Shown one piece after another: positions 9,072 through 19,600 of a stretch of DNA of 64,000 nucleotides. The position numbers and the translations under genes were made by a program. Position 1 is the first letter of the stretch. Each line of letters opens with the position of its first letter. The stretch spans positions 62,001-126,000 of the forward strand of contig NZ_SWCN01000003.1 of NCBI RefSeq assembly GCF_005116575.1. Direction: 5' to 3'. This DNA comes from Desulforhopalus sp. IMCC35007 (lineage in GTDB: Bacteria; Desulfobacterota; Desulfobulbia; Desulfobulbales; Desulfocapsaceae). The notes under the pieces were generated by a model. It worked only from the letters and a program-made list of their open reading frames with translations. It did no database searches and was not told the DNA's origin.

Positions 9072-10226
9072 TCATACACCTCTTCCCTGAACCATCCGCA
9101 GGAGGCTCTTAATATCGTGGGGAGTTATCAGTTTGCCATCAAACCGGTTGGCAAGGAAAACTCTTTTTGGTTTTTCCACCGCAGCTTTTACCTGGGCCAT
9201 TACCTGCCCCATGTTCATTTCTACGACCAGAACTGCTCTTGCACGCGCGCATTTTTCCCGAATAACTTCAGATGGAAACGGCCAGATGCTCTGCAGTTCG
9301 AGAACTCCGATTTTTTCGCCTTTTTTACGCCGGTCTTCTGCAAGCTGAATTGCTGAACGAGCAGAGGATCCATATGAAATCAGGATATACTGGGCATCTT
9401 CGAGATAGTGCTCTTTATATCTTGTGATAGAGTGGATGTTATTTTCAATCTTATCCACAATGTGTCTCAGCAGCTGATTGACCACTGTTGGGTTGTTCGA
9501 AGGAAATCCCCACATATCATGGTAAAGTCCGGTCACATTGTAGCGATGCTCGCCACCAAAATCGGACATGGGCAAACGTCCATCTTCTCTTGGCAGATAA
9601 GGGTGGTAATCTACGTCTTTTCCAAGGGAGGTTCTCAGGCGGTCGACGATCGGCAACTCACCTTTCTCTGGAATAACAAGTTTTTCCCGCATATGACCGA
9701 CAGCTTCATCTAAAAGGAGAATGACCGGTGTGCGGTATGTTTCTGCCAGATTAAAGGCATCAACTGTAATCTCAAAGATATCCTGATGATTTGATGCGGT
9801 TAAGGCGATGATAGAGTGATCACCATGGGTACCCCAGCGGGCCTGATTGATATCTCCCTGGCTGACATGGGTAGGGTTACCAGTAGATGGGCCACCACGC
9901 TGAACGTTGGCAATAACACAAGGAATCTCAGCCATGCAGGCATAACCTATGGCTTCTTGTTTGAGGGAGAATCCAGGGCCACTGGTGGCGGTCATTACCT
10001 TGTTTCCAGTCAGTGAAGCACCGACGATGGCACACATAGAGGCGATCTCATCTTCCATCTGAATGAATTTGCCTCCATTACGAGGAAGTCTTTCAGATAG
10101 ATGTTCGGCTATTTCTGTGGATGGTGTAATTGGATAGCCTGCGAAAAAATCAAGTCCCGCATACATTGCACCTTCGACACAGGCTTCATTTCCCTGTACA
10201 AATCGAATTTTTTTGGTTTCAGTCAT
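9072..10226 (-). CDS. korA: 2-oxoacid:ferredoxin oxidoreductase, alpha subunit
   Basis: Alpha subunit of the four-subunit KOR complex. Start chosen at ATG 10226 (MTETKKIRFVQGNEACVEG), preceded by GAGAGGAT; this overlaps the korD stop by eight bases, a sign of coupled translation. An upstream ATG at 10241 in the same frame is less likely. Motifs: GYPITPSTEIAE, QMEDEIASMCAIVGAS, TATSGPGFSLKQEAIGYACM and NVQRGGPSTGNPTHVSQGD, all typical of the KorA/PorA PP domain. 384 residues. Confidence 0.94.
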   Translation of the reverse strand: MTETKKIRFVQGNEACVEGAMYAGLDFFAGYPITPSTEIAEHLSERLPRNGGKFIQMEDEIASMCAIVGASLTGNKVMTATSGPGFSLKQEAIGYACMAEIPCVIANVQRGGPSTGNPTHVSQGDINQARWGTHGDHSIIALTASNHQDIFEITVDAFNLAETYRTPVILLLDEAVGHMREKLVIPEKGELPIVDRLRTSLGKDVDYHPYLPREDGRLPMSDFGGEHRYNVTGLYHDMWGFPSNNPTVVNQLLRHIVDKIENNIHSITRYKEHYLEDAQYILISYGSSARSAIQLAEDRRKKGEKIGVLELQSIWPFPSEVIREKCARARAVLVVEMNMGQVMAQVKAAVEKPKRVFLANRFDGKLITPHDIKSLLRMVQGRGV

Positions 10227-10437
10227 TATCCTCTCCCTCATCCAGGATGATCTCGATGGCTAAATCCGGACACCTGATTTCACACAATTTACAACATATG
10301 CAATCCTCAGGTCGGACAGCGACCACCTTGTCATGCTTGTCGAGTTCTAAAACCTGCTTCGGGCAAAATGCAACACAGATGCCGCATCCTTTGCACCAAT
10401 CCCGGTTTATCTGATGCTCTTTTAGTTTCCTGGCCAT
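10219..10437 (-). CDS. korD: 2-oxoacid:ferredoxin oxidoreductase, delta subunit (2x[4Fe-4S] ferredoxin)
   Basis: A 72-residue ferredoxin with two clusters: CKGCGICVAFCPKQVL and CICCKLCEIRCPDLAIEI. Start chosen at ATG 10437 because GGAAGG lies just upstream; extending to 10524 adds 29 residues without ferredoxin character. First gene of the korD-A-B-C-icd operon. The promoter should lie in the 560 bp gap to the right. Confidence 0.9.
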   Translation of the reverse strand: MARKLKEHQINRDWCKGCGICVAFCPKQVLELDKHDKVVAVRPEDCICCKLCEIRCPDLAIEIILDEGEDND

Positions 10438-11000
10438 TACCTTCCCTCTCCATTGGAGGCTTTTTGATTTGGTTACGTTTCCTTGCAATATTTCTCTGGC
10501 ATAGTAACTATGCGACAGAACCAATAACCCGTATTTCCCTGATCTTCAACTCTTGTTTGTAAAAAAAAACCTTTTTACCTACAGCAGTAATTATGCCACT
10601 TTAACAACTTTGTAAAATTTTCTATACACTTCCAGTGTTAGAGCGGCCAGCACTACGTATTATATAGAACGAAAGAAACATTATCCAGAAAGTAATGATC
10701 CGCGTCCATTAAATTACCGTTAAACTTTAACAAATTTACTGCATTTTCATCAGATGTACAAAAAACACCACTTCGGATGCGACTTTCTCACACATTCTCT
10801 TGAGACGAAAAAACCATAGTTGTATTGAAAATGCAACGCGAACAACTGCTACATTGTGGTGTTTTTTCAGATAGAGACCTTTATTTCTTCTCCTCGATAT
10901 TTATAATTTAAACTCTGTCAGCATGACAGATTCGGGGAGTACTCAATATTTCGTACTCGAAACAAACAGATTAAAACCCTCAGCGGGTGTCGCATATATT
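10438..11000. other. Divergent intergenic region between korD and the IscA-like gene
   Basis: About 560 AT-rich bases without a convincing gene. It must hold promoters for the kor operon (leftwards) and the IscA-like gene (rightwards). The one clear structure is a perfect 12-bp inverted repeat, AAAAAACACCAC at 10760-10771 and its complement at 10856-10867. Inside it is a shorter AGTTGT/ACAACT repeat. No known riboswitch was recognised. Confidence 0.5.
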
Positions 11001-11363
11001 ATGATTACAATTTCAAGCAAAGCACGTAAAATGTTAAAAAAACAAGGGCTTGGTGGAGACGCCTTCGTTCGAATTCTCGTTAAGACCGGAGGTTGTGCGG
11101 GAATGACCTACGAGGCTGAAATCGCCGAGGTCATGTGGCCGGGAGAAGATATCGCCTTTCAGGACAACGAGGTGACGATCATCTCTGACCATGAAAGTAT
11201 GGCGTTTTTAAACGGGTTGAAGATCGACTACTCGGATGATTTGATTTCCGCCGGATACCGCTTCCGTAATGATACCAATGAATCATCCTGTGGTTGTGGC
11301 GCAAGTTTTGCCCTTGCAGGTTTTCCGACCTTGGATCAGGGAGGTACCAGCTGTGATTGCTAA
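11001..11363 (+). CDS. IscA/HesB-family iron-sulfur carrier protein
   Basis: A-type Fe-S scaffold/carrier. The start is taken at ATG 11001 (MITISSKARKMLKKQG), giving 120 residues; an in-frame ATG at 10923 would add 26 residues outside the family fold. Neither start has a good ribosome binding site. The three cluster cysteines are present: KTGGCAGMTYEAE and SSCGCGASF. The C-terminus is longer than the usual 105-110 residues and ends with an additional Cys-Asp-Cys. Whether it is IscA, ErpA or a paralogue cannot be decided. It overlaps the next small ORF by 11 bases. Confidence 0.82.
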   Translation: MITISSKARKMLKKQGLGGDAFVRILVKTGGCAGMTYEAEIAEVMWPGEDIAFQDNEVTIISDHESMAFLNGLKIDYSDDLISAGYRFRNDTNESSCGCGASFALAGFPTLDQGGTSCDC

Positions 11364-11565
11364 ACCTATTCCATTACTTGGCGGTAAATCTGTCTACTGT
11401 ATCAACGAAGAACAGATGTTTGAGGCATCCCGCCTGCGGGAGGATGCCGGAGCATCTTCACAGAAGATCAAGATGTACCTCAGCGAAATTGAGCAGCAGC
11501 TTACAAGAAATGAGCAGGCAGCCCTCGCCTTTAGCCTGATAGAACGTCTAAAAACAAACGTCTGA
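11353..11565 (+). CDS. Small protein of unknown function, coupled to the IscA-like gene
   Basis: A 70-residue ORF starting at GTG 11353. GGAGG at 11340-11344 with an 8-base spacer supports this start, which overlaps the 3' end of the IscA-like gene by 11 bases. The product (VIAKPIPLLGGKSVYCINEE at the N-terminus) is predicted helical after residue 20, with a likely amphipathic or coiled-coil stretch around KIKMYLSEIEQQLTRNEQAA. It has a single cysteine and no signal peptide. Not recognised. The overlap suggests co-regulation with the Fe-S carrier. Confidence 0.65.
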   Translation: MIAKPIPLLGGKSVYCINEEQMFEASRLREDAGASSQKIKMYLSEIEQQLTRNEQAALAFSLIERLKTNV

Positions 11566-11594
11566 CACGTTTTCACCTCGCTTTTCAACAAATC

Positions 11595-11614
11595 AGGGGC
11601 TTTCCACAGCCCCT
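11595..11614 (+). terminator. Rho-independent-like terminator after the IscA-like operon
   Basis: A 7-bp stem AGGGGCT / AGCCCCT with a 6-base loop, followed by a T/G-rich run. It lies 30 bp after the stop of the 70-residue ORF. Confidence 0.6.
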
Positions 11615-11932
11615 TGGTTGTTTGTCTGTACAACGTCCCCAATACACTTGCCTGTCAATTCTTCCCACTTGTGGTAAAATCCTGTATCTCTGAAATTAAA
11701 TAACTGATTTGAACTGTCTTCAGTCAAGACATGTTTGTATCAGAAAGTAACAGCCTAAAGCGTTGCCTTTCTTACTCTTTAAAGGATCCAGCAGGTTCTG
11801 AAGGTGCAGGCACAATTACCGCTTGAAAATATTTGAAAAATAACCGGCCTGTGATTAGGTTGTTGTCGTTTGAGAGATACGGAAATAGATGATCAATAGA
11901 TTCAATACAACAACTATACTACTATAGAGAAT
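11615..11932. other. Gene-free stretch upstream of the glycerol-3-phosphate dehydrogenase
   Basis: About 320 bases with no supported ORF. It should carry the promoter for the gene at 11933; the last 60 bases are AT-rich. No operator or riboswitch was recognised. Confidence 0.4.
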
Positions 11933-13597
11933 ATGACCTCTGACACCCAGATTTTATCGGCCCCACAACCAATGCAGCTCAGAACCACCAACATAAGTAA
12001 ACTCTCCAGACAGACATTTGATGTACTTATTATCGGAGGTGGAATCAATGGAGCGGTCTCAGCTGCTGCCCTGGCTGGAAAAGGTGTGAAAACAGCACTC
12101 ATTGACCAGGGAGATTTCGCCTCAATGACAAGTCAGGAGTCATCAAATCTTGCCTGGGGTGGAATTAAATATATGGAGAATCTGGAGTTTAAACTGGTAC
12201 ACAAACTCTGCAAATCCAGAAACCACCTCATCCGCAGCTATCCTTCCACCGTGAGGGAAATCAGGTTTTTCACCACGATTTCCAAGGGTTTTCGCTTTCC
12301 ACCTGTTTTTATCTGGTTGGGGACCTGGCTGTATTGGTTTATTGGCAGCTGCTTTACCAAGGTCCCTCGCTATTTGACAAAGGCCAGAATACAGCGAGAA
12401 GAACCTGTGATTAATACGGATTCGGCCCAGGGCGGTTTTGAGTATTCGGACGCATACCTCCACGATAACGATGCAAGATTTGTTTTTGGTTTTATCCGTT
12501 CAGCTTTAACCTCCGGATGTATTGCCGCAAACTATGTCAAGCTGATCCATTCCAATCGGGCGGAGGATGGGACCTGGGTATCAGAGGTCGAGAATCAAAT
12601 CTCAGGAGAACGATTTACCATTCGCTCAAAAGCCCTCATCAACGCCACAGGGCCATTGGTGGATCAGTTTAACTCAAGCCTGCACCAGAAAACCAGACAC
12701 CGTATTGTCCTCTCTAAAGGGATACATCTTCTTGTTAAAAAAGTGACGCCAAGCAAAAAGGTTCTGGCATTTTTTGCAAGTGATGGCCGCCTCTTTTTTG
12801 TTATACCCATGGGTGTGCGAACCTGTATCGGTACAACAGATACTCCGGTGGATGAAGAAACAAAAAAGGTAACCCCCGAAGACCGCGCCTTTGTTTTAAA
12901 AAATATCAACACCCTTTTAAAGTTGGATAAGCCACTTGACGAATCTGACATTATAGCAGAACGTTGCGGGGTGAGACCACTGGTTGTCTCAGGGGAAAAC
13001 AGTGACACTTCTGACTGGATGCAGTTATCACGAAAACATGCAGTTGAGGTAAATACTGCTGATCGCTACCTTACTATTTTTGGCGGAAAACTTACAGATT
13101 GCATCAATGTAGGCGATGAAGTCTGTGAAATCATACAGGACATGGGAATAGAACTCCCCTACCCTGATTACAAATGGTACGGTGAGCCCGATGCCAGAAC
13201 AAGGGAAAGTTTTATGCATCAGGCCGAGTTAATTGGTCTTAATGAGCTGAAATCCAAGGAATCATCCGAGCGATTGTCGACACGGCTCTGGCGTCGTTAT
13301 GGATCCGCTGCCTTTAGCCTTTTAGAAATGATCCAGGCTGATCCCAGACAGGCTGAGGTACTTATAAAAGGAACGGAATATCTCAGATGTGAACTGAGAG
13401 AAGCCGCGCAACGCGAAATGGTGACAAAACTCTCTGATTTTCTCAGAAGGCGCTCAAAGATAGCACTCATTGAACACCGTGATACTATTCGTCAATCTGC
13501 AGGCCTGCTTGAAGCCTGCCAGATTCTCTTTGGTGAAGAGGCGGCTGAAAAATTAGAGGAATATTTTGAGGAAACAGCACCGGAGAGCTTTTCATAG
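11933..13597 (+). CDS. FAD-dependent glycerol-3-phosphate dehydrogenase (GlpD-like)
   Basis: Oxidises sn-glycerol-3-phosphate to dihydroxyacetone phosphate at the membrane, passing electrons to quinone. The 554-residue product has the FAD dinucleotide motif VLIIGGGINGAVSAAALA (about residues 30-47), the family stretch TSQESSNLAWGGIKYMEN, and late motifs GTTDTPVDEE, ERCGVRPL and TIFGGKLTDC. The N-terminus is about 20-25 residues longer than a minimal GlpD; MQLRTTN (codon 16) is another possible start. No strong ribosome binding site is seen at either. No glpF/glpK neighbours are present, so a role in lipid or glycerol turnover is inferred. Confidence 0.88.
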   Translation: MTSDTQILSAPQPMQLRTTNISKLSRQTFDVLIIGGGINGAVSAAALAGKGVKTALIDQGDFASMTSQESSNLAWGGIKYMENLEFKLVHKLCKSRNHLIRSYPSTVREIRFFTTISKGFRFPPVFIWLGTWLYWFIGSCFTKVPRYLTKARIQREEPVINTDSAQGGFEYSDAYLHDNDARFVFGFIRSALTSGCIAANYVKLIHSNRAEDGTWVSEVENQISGERFTIRSKALINATGPLVDQFNSSLHQKTRHRIVLSKGIHLLVKKVTPSKKVLAFFASDGRLFFVIPMGVRTCIGTTDTPVDEETKKVTPEDRAFVLKNINTLLKLDKPLDESDIIAERCGVRPLVVSGENSDTSDWMQLSRKHAVEVNTADRYLTIFGGKLTDCINVGDEVCEIIQDMGIELPYPDYKWYGEPDARTRESFMHQAELIGLNELKSKESSERLSTRLWRRYGSAAFSLLEMIQADPRQAEVLIKGTEYLRCELREAAQREMVTKLSDFLRRRSKIALIEHRDTIRQSAGLLEACQILFGEEAAEKLEEYFEETAPESFS

Positions 13598-13773
13598 AAG
13601 AGATTTTTGAAATTTGTGAAGCTTGGCATCAAATAGCGGCGAAACAGATGAGGGGATAAACACAAGGGTATCCCCTTTTCTCTTTGCCTGTGCTAAAAAC
13701 ATTTTTCGTGAACTCGACAGCAAGTACTCCCTGAAAAACTGCGTGCTAATATTCCACCGGGAGAGGAGCTCCT

Positions 13774-14712
13774 TTGCATATCTTTTTCATCCTACTCTGG
13801 AAAATCCTGCCTCTGTATTGCAATGTAATCCTTGGATTTCTTGCGTCCCGCTATCTAAAGGTTGACCGAGGCACCATCGCCTCGATGCTTCTCTATATTT
13901 TTGGGCCACTCGTTGTTTTTAGTGCAACCATGAGTGTTGAAATAAACAGGGCAATCCTCATTGCCCCTATTTTTTTATATCTGTTTAGCTCTGCCCTGGC
14001 CTTTATATACCTCAAGCTTTTTTCGAAAAGTTGGAATGACTCCACTCCAAACATCCTTGCTTTTACCGCTGGAACCGGCAATACGGGATATTACGGGATC
14101 GCCCTTGCCGTAACTCTATTTCCACCACCACTTGCCGATGTGTTTATTTTCACTGTACTCGCCTCTTTTTTTTATGAAGCGACAACCGGCTTTTATATCA
14201 CGGCCAAAGGTTCTTTCTCCACCAGAGACAGTCTGGAAAAAGTGCTCAAGCTCCCTGCATTGTATGCCTTTGCTTTGGGATTTGTCCTCAATCTATCCGG
14301 CGTTTCACTGCCCGAATCCATTGCCCTGTACACGGGACAATTCAAGATTGTTTTCTCTGTCCTGGGGATGATGCTGTTAGGAGTCGGTATCAGCGGGATG
14401 CTGCAAGGTGAAGGCTATGACAGACGATTTTTGCAACAGGCCCTCTGTGCAAAACATATCGTCTGGCCTCTTCTCATGTGCGGTTGTATCTATTTAGATA
14501 CTGTTACTGTTCATCTGCTCAATCAGGACCTGTATAAGGTAATGTTTCTCTTTTCAATCGTGCCTCTTGCGGGGAATACCGTCACCCTGGCGATATTATT
14601 GAATGCACAGCCTGAAAAGGCCGCCGTCGCCGTGCTCCTTTCTAACCTGCTTTCAATCTTTCATATCCCGCTGATGCTGTTTTTCTATCAGATTTTCGTT
14701 ACCTTTATATAG
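13774..14712 (+). CDS. AEC-family (auxin efflux carrier-type) permease
   Basis: A 312-residue integral membrane protein with about ten hydrophobic segments, in two five-helix halves. Start is TTG at 13774, supported by GAGAGGAG five bases upstream. Family signs: NVILGFLASRYL in the first helix, TAGTGNTGYYGIALAV (the conserved Asn-Gly transport motif of the first half) and VPLAGNTVTLAILLNAQPEKAAVAVLLSN (second half). Members export or import organic anions such as malate, but the substrate cannot be deduced. It stands alone between glpD and the PhoD-like gene. Confidence 0.85.
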   Translation: MHIFFILLWKILPLYCNVILGFLASRYLKVDRGTIASMLLYIFGPLVVFSATMSVEINRAILIAPIFLYLFSSALAFIYLKLFSKSWNDSTPNILAFTAGTGNTGYYGIALAVTLFPPPLADVFIFTVLASFFYEATTGFYITAKGSFSTRDSLEKVLKLPALYAFALGFVLNLSGVSLPESIALYTGQFKIVFSVLGMMLLGVGISGMLQGEGYDRRFLQQALCAKHIVWPLLMCGCIYLDTVTVHLLNQDLYKVMFLFSIVPLAGNTVTLAILLNAQPEKAAVAVLLSNLLSIFHIPLMLFFYQIFVTFI

Positions 14713-14995
14713 GGTCAAATCTTCTCCTTGCTGTTCTCGTCTCTCACTTGACTACGTACGGATCCGATTTACTAATAGTAATTATCAGTATTTGTTTTTT
14801 TGTGGCAGATAAACGCTGTCCCTGGCCTTATAGTTAACGTCTTTGATGTCACATTTATAAAAACATCACATTTTTCAGCTGTATTCATTCTCAACTCAGG
14901 TTCAAAACAAACGCTCTTCTACTGGGCGTAGTGTCACCGCAACTGTACTGTTCTGGAAACAGAATACATTCCCACCAAAACCAAGGAGACATGTT

Positions 14996-16600
14996 ATGAG
15001 TAGCATTCGTCCTCCCCATTTAGGCCCCATTGTCGGACACACCACATCCAACTCCTGCCGTTTATGGATTAGAGCCTTTGATCCCAACGATGACGGCAGT
15101 ATCCTCTCTGAAAATCGACGAAGCATTGGTGTCATCACCATACTGAACAACCAGCGGCAGCCAGTAAAGGATAATCCCCAGTATACCGCTTATTTTCGGC
15201 TGCACCGCGAGTTTGACAGAACAGGTACCTATAACCTCGGCGTTGATCCCGGGGCTGATGGAAGCCCTCCCCTTACCCTTGCCGCCAATAAGCTGTACAC
15301 CGTACGAATGGGCACACTCACCCTGGATGATGCCTATGCCAATGAAGTAACGGTCTCAGATGAGGAGCTAATTCAGCGGCTTCCTTCTGCCACTGTATGG
15401 GCGGAAGATCTCTATGCTTTGCCAGCGGAGCAGAGTGAGGCTGTTTTTCGCACCTATCCTGAACAAAGTGACGGTCTCAGTTTTTTTCTTGGCTCTTGTC
15501 ATTATCCAGGATTGTTCTGGAAAAAAAAGCTGTCGGACCGTATTTTTCAGCCCATGCTTGACCAGATCGACAAAAAAAGGTTTGGCCAGCAGCCTAAATT
15601 TTCTCTTATGGTTGGTGATCAGATCTATGCTGACATGCTCAATCGTAATATCCCCATTGGCCTTGCAGACACCTTTGAGGAATTCCAGAGCCGTTATCAT
15701 GACGCCTTCAGTTCACCAAACCTCAGAAAGCTGATGGCCAGTTTGCCCACCTACATGATCCTTGACGATCATGAAATAGAAGACAACTGGACCCAGGACA
15801 GGATCAACAGTGACCGCAGCAAACGGGTACTGTTCAATCTTGCCATGGGGGCCTATATGAGCTACCAGTGGAGCCACGGCCCAAGAAACTTTGATGGCAG
15901 GATTTTTTATTCTTTTCTCAGCTCCGGGTTCCCGTTTTTTGTCCTCGATCAACGCACCCAGCGTTATCGGGATGATGAACCGGGCCTGCTGGATAATCAC
16001 CTTCTCGGCCGACCGTCCCACGATCCGGAAAATGAACCGGGCCAGATTGAGCATCTCTGCAACTGGCTGAAAAATCTCAAAGACGATCCACGCCCTAAAT
16101 TCATTGTCTCTCCATGCGTCTTTGTTCCAAATCCTGTGGTGAGCACCCGTGGCGATACGCAGAAAGAGCGCAGTGATTCCTGGCCGGCCTTTCCGGAAAC
16201 CCGTCGTTTAGTGCTCAGCCAGATACTTCGCTATAACATTCAGAACGTTATCTTTCTCTCAGGTGATATCCACTGCAGTAACGTTGCCAGGATCACCTTT
16301 GATGGAAATGCAGCGGCCCGCAAACTCAAGGCCTATTCCATCGTCAGTTCCGCTTTTTACTGGCCTTTCTGGTTCGCCGATGGTGAACCAAGCAACTATG
16401 TCCATGATTCCAGGGGCGAAAATGACACCTTCATTATTGATGAAGCCAAAGGCCTTACAATGGATTACACGGCCTCACACTTCACCCAGAAAGACAACTT
16501 CTGCAGGATAGATCTTGACTGGAAGAAGCGTCGCATGGAGGTCCGGGCTATTGACTACAATGGCCAGGATCTCACCAAAGTCCTTCTCGAACTTGCGTAA
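14996..16600 (+). CDS. PhoD-like metallophosphatase/phosphodiesterase, cytoplasmic form
   Basis: A 534-residue member of the PhoD/alkaline phosphatase D superfamily. Metal-binding motifs occur in order: FFLGSCHYPG, LMVGDQIYADM, MILDDHEIEDNW and FLSGDIHCSNVA. It begins MSSIRPPHLGPIVGHTT without a twin-arginine or Sec signal, unlike secreted PhoD, so the enzyme is probably cytoplasmic. A good AAGGAG site lies 7 bases before the ATG. The next gene, 80 bp on, is a GMC/hydrolase fusion; both have similar compact, GC-richer coding style and may be a transferred pair. Substrate unknown. Confidence 0.85.
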   Translation: MSSIRPPHLGPIVGHTTSNSCRLWIRAFDPNDDGSILSENRRSIGVITILNNQRQPVKDNPQYTAYFRLHREFDRTGTYNLGVDPGADGSPPLTLAANKLYTVRMGTLTLDDAYANEVTVSDEELIQRLPSATVWAEDLYALPAEQSEAVFRTYPEQSDGLSFFLGSCHYPGLFWKKKLSDRIFQPMLDQIDKKRFGQQPKFSLMVGDQIYADMLNRNIPIGLADTFEEFQSRYHDAFSSPNLRKLMASLPTYMILDDHEIEDNWTQDRINSDRSKRVLFNLAMGAYMSYQWSHGPRNFDGRIFYSFLSSGFPFFVLDQRTQRYRDDEPGLLDNHLLGRPSHDPENEPGQIEHLCNWLKNLKDDPRPKFIVSPCVFVPNPVVSTRGDTQKERSDSWPAFPETRRLVLSQILRYNIQNVIFLSGDIHCSNVARITFDGNAAARKLKAYSIVSSAFYWPFWFADGEPSNYVHDSRGENDTFIIDEAKGLTMDYTASHFTQKDNFCRIDLDWKKRRMEVRAIDYNGQDLTKVLLELA

Positions 16601-16680
16601 GTACATGGTTGAAGAATACTGGTTTCTACAAGCATGATACAAAAGACATAACCTACTTTACCACCTGATGGAGGAACATC

Positions 16681-19600
16681 ATGAAACGTATCTCCTCTCC
16701 CCACGCGGACCTGAAACCTCACTATACTGTTCTTGTCATTGGTTCGGGGTATGGTGGTTCCATTGCTGCGTCACGCCTTGCCCGTGCAGGGCAAAGTGTT
16801 GCTGTTTTCGAACGGGGTAAAGAACTCCTCCCCGGCGAATACCCCGACAGTGAACTTGAGGCCCTGGGAGAATTTCAGGTGGACCTGCCTGCAGCCCATA
16901 AGGGAAATCCAACAGGACTCTATGATTTCAGGATCAATGAAGATCTGAATGTCTTTATCGGTTGTGGCCTCGGCGGAACCTCTCTTGTCAATGCCAATGT
17001 GGTTCTTGAGCCGGAAGAGAGGGTTTTTCAGGATGTCAGGTGGCCAAAGGGTCTGCGGGACGATCTTGCAGGTCTTAGGCATGGATTTAAGCGCGCCACG
17101 GCAAAACTTGAAGCCATCCCCTACCCCGACACGCAACCTGAACTGCAGAAATATACAGCCCTTGAGAAATCAGCAGCGCATCTCGGAGCCCCGGTAGAAC
17201 ACCCGCCTATAGCCGTTACCTTTAAAGATGGTCCCAATGCCACAGGTATTATGCAAAACAAATGCACTCTCTGTGGCGACTGCGTATCCGGCTGTAATCA
17301 CGGCGCCAAAAATACCGTGCTGATGAACTATCTGCCTGATGCACGGGCCTATGGTGCCGAAATCTTTACCGGTCTCTCCGTGAGATATCTTTCCCGGGCA
17401 CAGGGGTGCTGGCGCGTTCATTTTCGCCCCCTTCTTTCAGGACAAAACGCCTTTGATGGGCCAGACCAGACGATCACCGCCGACCATGTCATAATCAGTG
17501 CAGGCACCCTTGGCTCAACGGAGATCCTGCTTCGCAGCGCTGAAGCCGGGCTCTCTCTTTCCGGTCAACTTGGCCACCATTTCACGGGAAATGGTGATGT
17601 CCTGGGCTTTGCCTACAATGCGGATATGCCGATACATGGGATTGGTCTTGGCAGGTTGCCTGCAGCGTCGCAGCCCCCTGTAGGGCCAACCATCGCAGGC
17701 GTCATTGATCTCCGCCACCAGCAGGATCTTGAGGATGGTGCGGTAATCGAAGATGGAGCACTTCCCGGCGCACTTGCCTCAATTATGCCTGCTGTTTTTT
17801 CCATGGCCGCTAAAATGTCCGGTCGGGATACGGACCATAACATTGCAGATCAGCTCCGCGAAAAACAACGGGAGCTCCAAAGTCTTCTTGGCGGAGCCTA
17901 CACCGGTGCCACCGCCCATACCCAGACATTTCTGGTTATGGCCCATGATGACGGTGCGGGCAGGTTGCTCTTAAAAGATGACAGATTACGGGTTCACTGG
18001 CCAGGAGTTGGTCGCCAGAAACTCTTTGAGAAGATAAATAAAATGCTGTTTAAAGCCACCCGGCCCCTTGGCGGGACCTACCTCCCCAATCCACTGTGGC
18101 ACCCGATCCTCGGCCATGACCTGGTAACAGTTCATCCCATGGGTGGCTGTATTATGGCAGAAAATGCAGAACATGGGGTAGTAAACCACGCAAGTCAGGT
18201 GTTTTCGTCGGCTCAAGGTGATGCAGTACACCCGGGCCTCTACGTTATGGATGGCTCAATCGTGCCACGTTCCCTGGGTGTTAATCCTCTGCTGACTATT
18301 TCGGCCCTTACAGAACGTAACAGCGAACTCCTGGCAAAAGAACAGGGCTGGCAGATAGACTGGAACAGCCAGCCCCGTCCACTGCCTAAAGAGGCCACAA
18401 GAATTCCAGGCCTTCGTTTTACCGAAAAGATGACAGGTCACGTCCTGCTTGGCCCAATAAAGGATTTTGAAAAAGCAAGGGAGCAGGCAGTGCGGACGGG
18501 CTCCACCTGCGAATTTATCCTCACCATAAACAGTGATAATCTTATTAAAATGCTCGCCGAAAAGCCTCATCGTGCAACACTTACCGGAACGTTGACGATG
18601 CCTGCCCTTTCAGCAGAGCCCCTCATTGTATCAAAAGGCTCCTTTCAACTGCTCCCGGAGGCTCCGGAGCGAGTGGATGAAAAGCAGATGCGCTACCAGA
18701 TGACCCTCACTGCAGCGGACGGAAGCCAATATCAGTTTGATGGAGTGAAGCATATTCATCAGGACAAGGGCTTTGATCTGTGGTCTGATACAACCACCCT
18801 CTACGTCACCCTGTCAAAGAATACGCAAAACAGTGTAAAAGAGATTGGTCGTGGAATTCTTCATATTCATCCGGCCGACCTGCAACGCCAACTTACAACG
18901 ATCAGGATCAGTAACGTCACCGATCCAGTACTCCGTCTTTCCTACCTTGCCGAATTTGGCCATTTTTTTATGGGCTCTCTCTTTGATGTCTATGGTGGTA
19001 TGGCCGCCCGCCCCACTCTCTTTAACCCGGATGCCCCACCGCGAAAACGCAGGGAGTTACGGCTGACAGCACCGGAAATTTACGATATACAGACACCGGA
19101 TAAGACCTGGATTCGTCTGACCCGTTACAAAGGTGGTGGCAAAGGCCCGGTTCTTATGGCCCATGGCCTTGGTGTATCCAGCCGTATTTTTACCATGGAC
19201 ACCATAGAGACCAATCTCACAGAGTATCTCTTTGCCTACGGCTATGACCTGTGGCTGCTTGATTATCGCTCCAGCATAGAACTCCCTGCCGCAAACAGCC
19301 CGTATACCGGTGATGACATTGCACTGCAGGATTTTCCTGTGGCAGTGGCGAAGATCCTCTCTGAAACCGGTAAGGCCGATCTTCAGGCTGTCGTGCACTG
19401 TTTTGGCTCGACGACCTTTTTTATGGCTATGCTGGCAGGGCTTCAGGGAGTGAGGTCCGCAGTCTGTTCACAGATTGGCCCACATATTAAAACACCGCTT
19501 GTTACCCGGATTAAAGCGGGACTGCATGTGCCCGAAGTTTTGAAAACCCTTGGCGTTGAGACCTTAACCGCCTACTCAGACACCCATGCAGACTGGCAGG

